Source: Chromatiales bacterium | GTDB lineage: Bacteria > Pseudomonadota > Gammaproteobacteria > UBA6429 > Thiohalophilaceae | NCBI GenBank assembly: GCA_027076325.1 | Contig: JALTJZ010000046.1 | Coordinates: 62,001 to 126,000, forward strand | Direction: 5' to 3' | DNA length: 64,000 nt | Shown here: positions 38,822-46,890 of the stretch, piece after piece | Position numbering within the stretch: the first letter of the stretch is position 1 | How the letters are laid out: every line of letters starts with the position of its first letter | Notes under the pieces: model-generated | Told to the model about the DNA's origin: nothing | The model's input: the letters and a program-made list of their open reading frames with translations, nothing else | Database searches by the model: none | Program-made: the position numbers and the translations under genes

Positions 38822-39134
38822 TAAGATGTTTTCTTCCCTTATATAACAAGGTTCTAGCAGCCTATGCTAACAAATAAAATCCACTGGTTGCCAAATTATT
38901 CTTGTATTACGGCTCTATTTCTTGCTTTTCCAGGCGACCATCACCAAGGCAACATTGATTATGACTGAATAATGATGAAAAAGAATGAACAACTTTATAC
39001 AGCACATATGTACTAACAAAAGCTTACAAAGGAACTAAACGCTGGATACTCAATATTTAATGATCTGATTTATCATTTTGCCAGAAGCCAGAACAGGGAA
39101 GCACCATTAAAGTAGAATGTACCGGCAAAGCAGC
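38822..39134. other. Intergenic region, no clear feature
   Basis: This 313-base gap lies between the lipoprotein gene and the end of waaF. It has short coding-like stretches on both strands, each broken by stops, and no supported ORF, RNA gene or repeat. It should hold the lipoprotein promoter. Confidence 0.35.
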
Positions 39135-40142
39135 CTAATAAATCCGTTTAAAAATATCGATGGGGTTGATGTCTCGCAGGCAGTCCAGATGATCAAACTG
39201 ACACGTTCGTTGAAAACAGGGGCTGCACGACATGTTTAAATACATGGCTTCGGCTGTATCAGATAAGGGTGGAGTATATGCCGGGTCGGATGAACCATAA
39301 ATACCAATCACCTTTATACCTACAGCACAGGCTACATGCATAAGACCTGAATCATTGCTTACCGCTGTATGCACAACCGACAATAAATCAATTACATCTT
39401 CCAGTTTTGTTTTACCACATAGGTTAATCACATCCTCTTCATAACCATCAGAAATCATTGCGCCGGTTTCCTGTTCTTTATTAGAGCCCAGTATCCAGAC
39501 ACGATAATCATTACCGACCAGCATCTCAGCCAGTTGCCGATAATACTCCGTTGGCCAACGTTTCGCTTCACCGTATTCAGCGCCGGGCATGAAGGCAATA
39601 ATCGGCTTGTTCATTTTAAGATTAACATCCTTAATAAACCATTTACGGTTAGCTACATCAATGCTGAGTTCAGGCTGATAGATAAGCGGTGGTGTTGTTA
39701 AGTCAGCATCGTATGCCAGCGCAGTAAAGCGCTGTACCGTTTGTGTTAATACATCATAATCCAGCCGCTTTCTATTATTCACCACCCCATAACGCATTTC
39801 ACCACGGTAACCCGTTCGCACTGGGATTCTTGCAAAAAAAGGAACCAGCGCGGCTTTATAAGAACGTGGTAAGATGATTGCCTCATCATATTTATTTACC
39901 CGTAAATGCCGACCCGTGCGATAGCGTGTTCTTAGCCCAAGTTTGCCATGAGTAACATCGAGTGCAATTGCCTGATTTACTTCAGCCATACGTTTTAATA
40001 ACGGCATTGACCAGGGGGGGGAAAGTACATCGATCACACTATCAGGCCGTTGAACTTTTAGTGCTTTAAATAAACTTTGTGCCATCACCATGTCACCAAC
40101 CCAGGCGGGGCCAACCACTAAAATTTTATTTTTTGGATTCAA
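39135..40142 (-). CDS. waaF: ADP-heptose:LPS heptosyltransferase II
   Basis: WaaF adds the second L-glycero-D-manno-heptose to the LPS inner core. The 335-residue protein has the full family pattern: ILVVGPAWVGDMVMAQSLFKAL, LPRSYKAALVPFFARIPVRTGYRGEMRYG, FMPGAEYGEAKRWPTEYY (ADP-heptose site) and AVSNDSGLMHVACAVGIKVIGIYGSSDPAYTPP (split at GIYG). These match WaaF better than other GT9 enzymes. It lies 15 bases after the aldo/keto reductase gene and near hldE, which makes its donor. Confidence 0.9.
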   Translation of the reverse strand: MNPKNKILVVGPAWVGDMVMAQSLFKALKVQRPDSVIDVLSPPWSMPLLKRMAEVNQAIALDVTHGKLGLRTRYRTGRHLRVNKYDEAIILPRSYKAALVPFFARIPVRTGYRGEMRYGVVNNRKRLDYDVLTQTVQRFTALAYDADLTTPPLIYQPELSIDVANRKWFIKDVNLKMNKPIIAFMPGAEYGEAKRWPTEYYRQLAEMLVGNDYRVWILGSNKEQETGAMISDGYEEDVINLCGKTKLEDVIDLLSVVHTAVSNDSGLMHVACAVGIKVIGIYGSSDPAYTPPLSDTAEAMYLNMSCSPCFQRTCQFDHLDCLRDINPIDIFKRIY

Positions 40143-40157
40143 CTTGCTGCTTCCTAA

Positions 40158-40982
40158 TTAACTTTCTTCACTTGCAGCAAGCACATCATTAACAATACAA
40201 ACATTATCACTTAGATGTTGCAGGTTGATTGTACCCACAATCATACTCGTAACACCTTGCTGGCTAAATACATGCTGGAATGCTGCTTCAACACCTGAAC
40301 CACCGGCCGACTTGTCTGCATGGCCACTTTGCAAGCCTTTTTTAACCACCACACCCTTATTCAACTCTTTTGCTCGTGCAATTACCGGCAGGTCATGATC
40401 ATCGGATAAATTACAGGTTGCCATTACTACATCACAATTTTCTACCACCCACAAACCACCTGCCGTTGTTTTAGTCGACATACCATAAGAACGTATAAGG
40501 CCTTGTTGCTTTAATCTGGCTAACTCTGACAACGCACCTTCGTTATTAATGATATGCATATCATTACCATCGGAATGGACTAACACCATATCAAGGTAAT
40601 CACGTTTAAGGCGTTTTAAACTGCGTTCAATGCTGTGGCGTGTTGCCGCTGCACTGAAATCAAAACTAGACTGACCATTTTCAAATGCTTCACCCACCTT
40701 GGTCATAATCAACCAGTCATTTTTATTTGGTAATAACTGGCCTAAACGTTCTTCACTTACGCCGTAAGCCGGTGCTGTGTCGATAAAGTTAATCCCTAAA
40801 TCCTGACAGGCTGAAAACAAATCTTTAACAGCTTTATCTTCCGGTATTTTAAATCCAGTGGGATATTTTACCTGCTGATCCCGGCCGAGTTTAACGGTGC
40901 CCAAACCCAAAACACTTAAATGCAAATCGGTTGAACCCAGTTGCCGTTGTGGCAAAGGTTGGCTGCTATTTAAGTTGACCAT
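40158..40982 (-). CDS. Aldo/keto reductase family protein
   Basis: This 274-residue protein has the aldo/keto reductase barrel: LSVLGLGTVKLGRD near the start, INFIDTAPAYGVSEERLG (catalytic Asp and Tyr), WLIMTKVGE (Lys), then DMVLVHSDGND with the usual His. The C-terminal VTSMIVGTINLQHLSDNV is the NADPH-binding end. The start at 40982 is chosen because AGAGGAG lies 5 bases upstream; the longer frame would begin inside that site. It overlaps the FAD oxidoreductase gene by 13 bases, so the two are coupled. The substrate is unknown. Confidence 0.85.
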   Translation of the reverse strand: MVNLNSSQPLPQRQLGSTDLHLSVLGLGTVKLGRDQQVKYPTGFKIPEDKAVKDLFSACQDLGINFIDTAPAYGVSEERLGQLLPNKNDWLIMTKVGEAFENGQSSFDFSAAATRHSIERSLKRLKRDYLDMVLVHSDGNDMHIINNEGALSELARLKQQGLIRSYGMSTKTTAGGLWVVENCDVVMATCNLSDDHDLPVIARAKELNKGVVVKKGLQSGHADKSAGGSGVEAAFQHVFSQQGVTSMIVGTINLQHLSDNVCIVNDVLAASEES

Positions 40983-42199
40983 CGGGACTCCTCTTGCCAC
41001 GGTAAAAGTGCATAATCCGGCACAGGAAATTCGGGCAGTGTTGCTAAATCGGCTATATTCGGTTCAGATAAATTATGACCTGATGCCATTAAATTAGTTT
41101 CTTTCATCTGCATAACAATATCGGCCGCCAATTTTGGCGCCAGTGCCAATTTTGTTGGCCATGCTGTAATTACTGCACCGCTTGCATTAAAAAAGGAGCT
41201 GTCTGGTCGTTTACCCTCTCCCATTTCGGGTTCGGCACGATTAATATCAAGGCAAGCCCACTGTGCTTTTCCTAAATCAACCCAGGGCATTAAACTAGCC
41301 AGTTCCTGTTGTGCAATTTTAATTTGTTCATCATCACTACGTTGAATACCTTCTTCTGCTAACTGACCACCCATATACCAGACTATTTCGCCTTTGTTAT
41401 CTTCGTGGCTGGTAATGGTTAGCCGGGGATTGACACTGGCTTCCAGGCAATGTGCATAAATTTTTTCAGGCAAATTACCACGCAACATGACCATTTTCAG
41501 TGCTCTTAATTGCATTGCCGGTAATTTATCTGAACCAATGGCAGCAACTAAGTCGGCATTCCCCTGCCCGGCCATTAACACACAACGCTGTGTTTCAATA
41601 TGCCATGATTTGCCTGCATTATCTTCCACCTTAAGATGTGTTACGTTATCTTTTTCAAAATGAGGTAAGCCTTTTATATGCATAATCGCATCACGATGCG
41701 GCTCGGCCAAAGCATGTACAATACTGGCGGTATCTAAAACAGGCTCGTCCAACTTATAAACTTTACCTTTAAACGCGGCATGTTGAAAAATTTTGGGGCG
41801 TTGCTGTTGTTTTATTTCTGTCGTACGACTGCGCATTAATTTACTGGCAAAGAACCCGGCCATTTTTGATGACAACGCATTGTGTGACCACATACACTGA
41901 TTGTCTGATAACACATTGACTTTAGTTAGATCGATAACACCGTTACCTTGTATACACTCCCGCCAGATACCTGGCATTGCGGCAATCGCTTCTGAAGATG
42001 CTGTGACCTTGCCTAGTAGTGCATACTTGGTACCACCATGGATAATGCCCTGAGCAAAACGTGTTTGCCCGGCACCCAACGCTTCTGTTTCAAGTAATAA
42101 TGATTGATAGCCTTGCTGGCGTAATAGTGCCAATAACCACAGACCCGCAACACCGCCACCAAATATTACAACGTCGCATTTAAGGAGATGAGTTGTCAT
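40970..42199 (-). CDS. FAD-dependent oxidoreductase (DAO/GlpA-like)
   Basis: This 409-residue protein has a Rossmann FAD motif DVVIFGGGVAGLWLLALLRQ (residues 9-28) and AGQTRFAQGIIHGGTKYALLG, like glycerol-3-phosphate dehydrogenase and other DAO-family enzymes. CVLMAGQGNADLVAAIG is the second cofactor contact. The C-terminal part (WACLDINRAEPEMGEGKRPDSSF, AVITAWPTKLALAPKLA) resembles the end of such enzymes. It has no membrane span. It overlaps the aldo/keto reductase gene. The pair sits between hldE and waaF, and a carbohydrate-related substrate is only a guess. Confidence 0.75.
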   Translation of the reverse strand: MTTHLLKCDVVIFGGGVAGLWLLALLRQQGYQSLLLETEALGAGQTRFAQGIIHGGTKYALLGKVTASSEAIAAMPGIWRECIQGNGVIDLTKVNVLSDNQCMWSHNALSSKMAGFFASKLMRSRTTEIKQQQRPKIFQHAAFKGKVYKLDEPVLDTASIVHALAEPHRDAIMHIKGLPHFEKDNVTHLKVEDNAGKSWHIETQRCVLMAGQGNADLVAAIGSDKLPAMQLRALKMVMLRGNLPEKIYAHCLEASVNPRLTITSHEDNKGEIVWYMGGQLAEEGIQRSDDEQIKIAQQELASLMPWVDLGKAQWACLDINRAEPEMGEGKRPDSSFFNASGAVITAWPTKLALAPKLAADIVMQMKETNLMASGHNLSEPNIADLATLPEFPVPDYALLPWQEESRWST

Positions 42200-42282
42200 A
42201 AGAAATTATTATCGCTTAAATCTTTGTTTCGTTAATATGCCAATAATGACCGTGCAATTATCCTCATAATAAAACGAAGACT

Positions 42283-42352
42283 GTCATTGCCAGCAATAGC
42301 GGGGCAATCTTAATTAGAACAGTAAAATTGCCACGCTATCACTCACAATGAC
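42283..42352. repeat. REP-like palindromic element
   Basis: GTCATTG at the left end pairs with CAATGAC at the right end. Inside, AGCGGGGCAAT pairs with ATTGCCACGCT with one mismatch. The same kind of ATTGC...CAATGAC words occurs at 21635-21660 and in the 221-bp repeats. It lies between hldE and the FAD oxidoreductase gene and could form a transcript hairpin. Confidence 0.55.
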
Positions 42353-42397
42353 AAAACTATACTGATTTAATTTTTTAAACTTTGAAATACAGTATCA

Positions 42398-43834
42398 TTA
42401 ATTCTTATTCTCAGTTTCCCGAATCGAGCTAATAATTTCTGTTGTTGAAACACCGTCGACATAGATCAGCACCCGAACTTCACCACCGGCTTCACGCACG
42501 CAATCCCCACCGGGAATATCGTCCACCTTATTGTCACCACCTTTAACCAGAATATCCGGCGACAACTTGCAAATCAGTCGAGTGGGGGTGTCTTCATAAA
42601 ATGGCACGACCCAGTCCACGCATTCTAATGCGGCTAACATCCGCATGCGTTTTTCCATCGGGTTAACGGGGCGGTCTTCACCTTTGAGGCGCTTAATCGA
42701 AGCATCGTCATTCACGGCAACAATCAGGCGATCGCCGAGTTGTGCCGCTTCTTCCAGATATGCGACATGGCCGGTATGTAAAATATCAAAACAGCCATTG
42801 GTCATTACAATTTTTTCACCACAGGATTGAGCCTGCCGTGCAAGGTATAGCATTTCATCTTCGTCCATAACACCACGTTGCACAGAATGTGTTTGCCGCA
42901 TGGCCTGTTTTAATTCTTCCTGGCTCACCGTTGCGGTACCAATTTTATTCACTACCACACCAGCGGCTAAATTAGACAACATGGTAGCTTCGGATAAATC
43001 CACTCCGGCTGCGAGACTTGCAGCAAGCACCGAGATAACCGTATCGCCCGCGCCAGTAACATCATACACTTCACGTGCACGGGTAGGTAAATGCAAGGCT
43101 TCTTTACCACGCTGTAACAAGGTCATGCCTTTTTCACTGCGAGTAATTAATAGCGCACTTAAATCCAGTTCTTCGAGTAAGGTGGTACCTTTGCTCACAA
43201 TGTCTTTTTCAGTTTCACAATGCCCGACTACTTGCTCAAACTCGGACAAGTTAGGCGTGATTAGAGTTGCACCTTTGTATTTGCTAAAATCAGAGCCTTT
43301 TGGATCAACCAGCACCGGAATTTGATGTTGCGCTGCCTGTTGAATAAAGCACTGACAATCCTGCAAGGTTCCTTTGCCATAGTCAGATAAAACAACCGCA
43401 CCGGCCTGCTGTACCTGTTGCAAAAATATTTCTAATAGTTGGTCATTATTATGGTGTGGAAAACCGTCTTCAAAATCCAGACGAATAAGTTGCTGATTAC
43501 GGCTGAGTACCCGTAGTTTGGTTACCGTGGCATGTTTTGTATCTTTACTGAAGTGTGCCGTTACACCCACTTGTTGCATTAAATTTAACAGACTGTTGGC
43601 AGCATCATCTTCACCGGTTAAACCCACCACGGCAGCATTCGCACCCAACGCTGCAATATTAATGGCCACGTTACCCGCCCCACCGGCACGCTCTTCGATG
43701 TCGCCGACTTTAACCACCGGTACCGGCGCTTCCGGTGAAATGCGAGAGGTCTCGCCCATCCAGTAACGGTCCAGCATCACATCACCTAATACCAGAACTT
43801 GTGCAGATACAAACTGTGGGATTTCTGAAATCAT
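42398..43834 (-). CDS. hldE: Bifunctional heptose 7-phosphate kinase / heptose 1-phosphate adenylyltransferase
   Basis: HldE makes ADP-D-glycero-D-manno-heptose for the LPS core. The 478-residue protein fuses a PfkB-type kinase (about 1-315; [55 protein letters not shown]) to a nucleotidyltransferase (about 340-478; [31 protein letters not shown]). Both active sites look intact. It starts 15 bases after the zinc-finger gene. The downstream waaF uses its product after epimerisation, but no hldD is in the window. Confidence 0.95.
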   Translation of the reverse strand: MISEIPQFVSAQVLVLGDVMLDRYWMGETSRISPEAPVPVVKVGDIEERAGGAGNVAINIAALGANAAVVGLTGEDDAANSLLNLMQQVGVTAHFSKDTKHATVTKLRVLSRNQQLIRLDFEDGFPHHNNDQLLEIFLQQVQQAGAVVLSDYGKGTLQDCQCFIQQAAQHQIPVLVDPKGSDFSKYKGATLITPNLSEFEQVVGHCETEKDIVSKGTTLLEELDLSALLITRSEKGMTLLQRGKEALHLPTRAREVYDVTGAGDTVISVLAASLAAGVDLSEATMLSNLAAGVVVNKIGTATVSQEELKQAMRQTHSVQRGVMDEDEMLYLARQAQSCGEKIVMTNGCFDILHTGHVAYLEEAAQLGDRLIVAVNDDASIKRLKGEDRPVNPMEKRMRMLAALECVDWVVPFYEDTPTRLICKLSPDILVKGGDNKVDDIPGGDCVREAGGEVRVLIYVDGVSTTEIISSIRETENKN

Positions 43835-43849
43835 AATTTTGCTTAAAAA

Positions 43850-44044
43850 TTAATTTGCTTTAAGAATATAAACCGCACCACAGTACGGGCACTTCGCTTC
43901 GCCAGTATCTTCAATCGGCAAAAATACCCGCGGATGTGAATCCCATAAACTGCTGCCCGGCATCGGGCAATGCAAAGGCAAATCTTTTTTGCTTACCTCG
44001 TAGCGTGTGGCGGCATTCGGTTTTTTTTCTTTTGTTTCTGCCAT
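43850..44044 (-). CDS. Small zinc-finger protein
   Basis: This 64-residue protein begins MAETKEKKPNAATRYEV and carries a CHCC set of likely zinc ligands: Cys26 in LHCPMPG, His37 in DSHPRVFLP, and Cys52/Cys55 in KCPYCGAVY. This resembles the NDUFS6-like zinc-finger proteins next to ilvE in many gammaproteobacteria. The start at 44044 is chosen because AGGAG lies 8 bases upstream; the upstream ATG overlaps that site. The function is unknown. It is in line with ilvE and hldE. Confidence 0.8.
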   Translation of the reverse strand: MAETKEKKPNAATRYEVSKKDLPLHCPMPGSSLWDSHPRVFLPIEDTGEAKCPYCGAVYILKAN

Positions 44045-44107
44045 CTTGTTTCTCCTCATCCTGCTTAACTTATCTTTCTTTTATCCAGTTTTTACTTTCA
44101 GCTGGTC

Positions 44108-45031
44108 TTACTTTACGACAGTTAGCCAGTCATTATATTTTTCAATTCGGCCATGCACTAAATCAAAATACATTTTCTGTAATTTTTCTGTAATCGGGCC
44201 ACGGCTACCACAACCAATACTGCGGCCATCGAGCTCACGAATCGGGGTGACTTCGGCCGCGGTACCAGTAAAAAAAGCTTCATCAGCAATATAAACTTCA
44301 TCACGGGTAATGCGTTTTTCTCTAACTTCTACACCAATATCACTCGCGAGTGCCATAATCGTTTCACGGGTAATACCTTCTAAAGCGGAAGTCAGTTCCG
44401 GTGTATAGATAACACCGTCACGTACAATAAAAATATTTTCGCCACTGCCTTCGGCAACATAACCGTCTACGTCCAGTAATAACGCTTCATCATAACCGTC
44501 TCGCAAGGCTTCCTGTAAGGCCATAGTAGAGTTCATATAATTGCCATTGGCTTTTGCTTTACACATGGTGATATTGACATGATGGCGGGTAAACGATGAT
44601 GTTCGGATACGAATGCCTTTTTCCAGCGCTTCTTTGCCTAAATAAGCGCCCCATTCCCATGCGGCCACCATCGTATGTACTTTTAAATTATCAGCACGTA
44701 AGCCAATGCCTTCGGCACCATAAAAACACATTGGGCGAATATAGGCTGAGTCCAGATTATTATCCTTAACCGCAGCGATTTGTGCGGCAATCAATTCTTC
44801 TTTCGTATGAGGAATGTCCATGCTCATAATTTTAGCCGAATTAATCAGGCGTTCGGTATGTTTTTCCAGACGGAAAATAGCAGTGCCCTGATCAGCATGA
44901 TAAGCACGCACCCCTTCAAATACACCGGTTCCATAATGCAGGGTATGGGTTAAAACATGGATTTGCGCCTCGCGCCAGGGTACCATTTTCCCATCAAACC
45001 AGATAAAACCGTCACGATCAGCCATCGACAT
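44108..45031 (-). CDS. ilvE: Branched-chain amino acid aminotransferase
   Basis: IlvE moves the amino group between glutamate and the keto acids of leucine, isoleucine and valine. The 307-residue class IV aminotransferase has IWFDGKMVPWREAQIHVLTHTLHYGTGVFEG (start fold), RPMCFYGAEGIGL, CKAKANGNYMNS with the PLP lysine near residue 159, and AEGSGENIFIVRDGVIYTP. LTSALEGITRETIM and FFTGTAAEVTPIRELDGR complete the family. It heads the ilvE-zinc finger-hldE group and lies 93 bases after the DUF3592 gene. Confidence 0.95.
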   Translation of the reverse strand: MSMADRDGFIWFDGKMVPWREAQIHVLTHTLHYGTGVFEGVRAYHADQGTAIFRLEKHTERLINSAKIMSMDIPHTKEELIAAQIAAVKDNNLDSAYIRPMCFYGAEGIGLRADNLKVHTMVAAWEWGAYLGKEALEKGIRIRTSSFTRHHVNITMCKAKANGNYMNSTMALQEALRDGYDEALLLDVDGYVAEGSGENIFIVRDGVIYTPELTSALEGITRETIMALASDIGVEVREKRITRDEVYIADEAFFTGTAAEVTPIRELDGRSIGCGSRGPITEKLQKMYFDLVHGRIEKYNDWLTVVK

Positions 45032-45124
45032 GGCAAACTTCTCCTTTTATACCTTAATATATAACAACGGCATATTATAGCGCGATTTTTGCTGGGAATG
45101 AGAGTGTAAAATGCTGAATTTAGC

Positions 45125-46855
45125 CTAATATCTTGTATTTTGACGGAAAATTTCCTTCTTAAAGTACTCTATCACCTGTTCTTTTTTACTTGCAGAATCA
45201 ATCGATTCCGCTAACGTAAATTTTTTTCCATTAACTATCGCATAAATTTTGTATTCAATTTTATGCTTACCACCCGTACTACCTGATGCTGCTTTTGTTG
45301 CATCAATCGTTGTTATTTCTGAATAGGGTATCAGCTTATCCGAAAGCGTAAACCATAAAAATTTTCGCCGGTACAACAGGCGCTGCCCGTCAAATTTCAA
45401 ATACAATGAATTAAAGGCCGCATAGATACTCGCAAGCACAATAATGATGCCGATGGGGCTAAAAACAGATGCCATAACATACAACATAAAACCATCCGTT
45501 TTTGCCTGTTGCCAGAGAAAGATGCCAATACCTGTAAAAATGCTGCCAAATAACAGACCAGAAAAACTTCGCATTGTTCTTCTGAGCATCGGGTAATAAA
45601 GTTCTTTTGTATTCGTATTTTTCGTTAAAGGTAACAAACCTTCTGCAGTGACTTTCTTGACATTGGCGGGGAAAAACTCAGGCGATTTAAAGTTTAAACG
45701 GGAAGACTGTTGTTGCGTATTATATACAGGGATTTCAAAACTTCGGCTAAGGTCAACACCCTCCAGCTCAGCTTCGATTGTTAGTCGCCACAAATTATAA
45801 TTGTTATCCGGTTCTTCACTTGCTGGTAAATCAGCTGGAACATCAAAACAAAACTCAAGATTAAGGTAATTCATCATTGGCTTTACCCGTGCATAACCTT
45901 CATCCTGCCAATTCACCTTTTCCTTACGTGAACGATTTTTTCCTGAACCGGATATATAACTATTAATAGAACTGAGTGTGACCTTGTATGCAAGACTTGT
46001 GTCATATTGCATATTGATTTTTATCACGCCGCCCACCTGACCACCTAGACTTCCCGGATAGGGATCCATCGTCAGTAAGGTTGCACCAAACCGCTTCCAT
46101 TGCAAAGTTGCTTTTATTGCCCAGTAAAGCAAGCCGAGCCCAATAATCGGAAACAACAAAACAACAAGGCCAATGTAATCCCCTTTGGCTAACACATCAG
46201 GAATAGCAAGGATTGCAGCAGGAAAACTGATTGCATTCCAGAATATGGTCATACCCCATAAAGCTACCATTCCTGATTTTGCATTTGATTTAATTGCACC
46301 ATTTTTCCATTCGGCACGAGTAAGCCAGGGGGACTTTTCAAGCACCATTGGTGATACATGAGTTTTTCTTTTAAAACTAAAGTATAAAATGATAAGCCCA
46401 AACCCGGTAAACACAATCACAAATATCATATAAAAAGCAATTAAACCCCAACGTATACTGCGATCAATAATAGACTCAGCAGGATTATCCGGGTTATACC
46501 AAACAGTGACAGGCCGGTGAGACTGAAAGTAAAATTGCAGTTTCTTTGCCAATTCTTTCTGAAAGTTACCAATATTATCTGCCCCGCTTGTTATTGAAAC
46601 CCGGTCATTAACATATCGTTGACCATTAATGGTGTACTCGTAGCGGGCAAAAGCCTGGTAGGTGGTGGAGTCTTTTGATTGACTTCTTTTAAGCTCAGCC
46701 GATATTAATACTGCACTGGTACTTTTCCATGACTGCATTCGCCAGCCATCATAAAGACTCGGGGAAACCATAAAAAATAAAAAACTTAAGCCCGCAACAA
46801 AAAATATTAACCCAAAAAAAAGGACTACCCAATTGCGTTTTGTTTTATCTTTCAT
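45125..46855 (-). CDS. DUF3592-type multi-span membrane protein
   Basis: This 576-residue protein has an N-terminal span, then the DUF3592 soluble block (TTYQAFARYEYTINGQRYVND, VTVWYNPDNPAESIIDRS) and a second span. Two more pairs of spans (about 195-245 and 425-475) follow, and a C-terminal soluble part has LYLKFDGQRLLYRRKFLW. It lies in the inner membrane. The function is unknown. It separates glnE from ilvE, which are direct neighbours in many related genomes; the gap to glnE is 35 bases. Confidence 0.75.
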   Translation of the reverse strand: MKDKTKRNWVVLFFGLIFFVAGLSFLFFMVSPSLYDGWRMQSWKSTSAVLISAELKRSQSKDSTTYQAFARYEYTINGQRYVNDRVSITSGADNIGNFQKELAKKLQFYFQSHRPVTVWYNPDNPAESIIDRSIRWGLIAFYMIFVIVFTGFGLIILYFSFKRKTHVSPMVLEKSPWLTRAEWKNGAIKSNAKSGMVALWGMTIFWNAISFPAAILAIPDVLAKGDYIGLVVLLFPIIGLGLLYWAIKATLQWKRFGATLLTMDPYPGSLGGQVGGVIKINMQYDTSLAYKVTLSSINSYISGSGKNRSRKEKVNWQDEGYARVKPMMNYLNLEFCFDVPADLPASEEPDNNYNLWRLTIEAELEGVDLSRSFEIPVYNTQQQSSRLNFKSPEFFPANVKKVTAEGLLPLTKNTNTKELYYPMLRRTMRSFSGLLFGSIFTGIGIFLWQQAKTDGFMLYVMASVFSPIGIIIVLASIYAAFNSLYLKFDGQRLLYRRKFLWFTLSDKLIPYSEITTIDATKAASGSTGGKHKIEYKIYAIVNGKKFTLAESIDSASKKEQVIEYFKKEIFRQNTRY

Positions 46856-46890
46856 CTATTGTTCCAGCTATTAAGTCATCAATACTCTAA

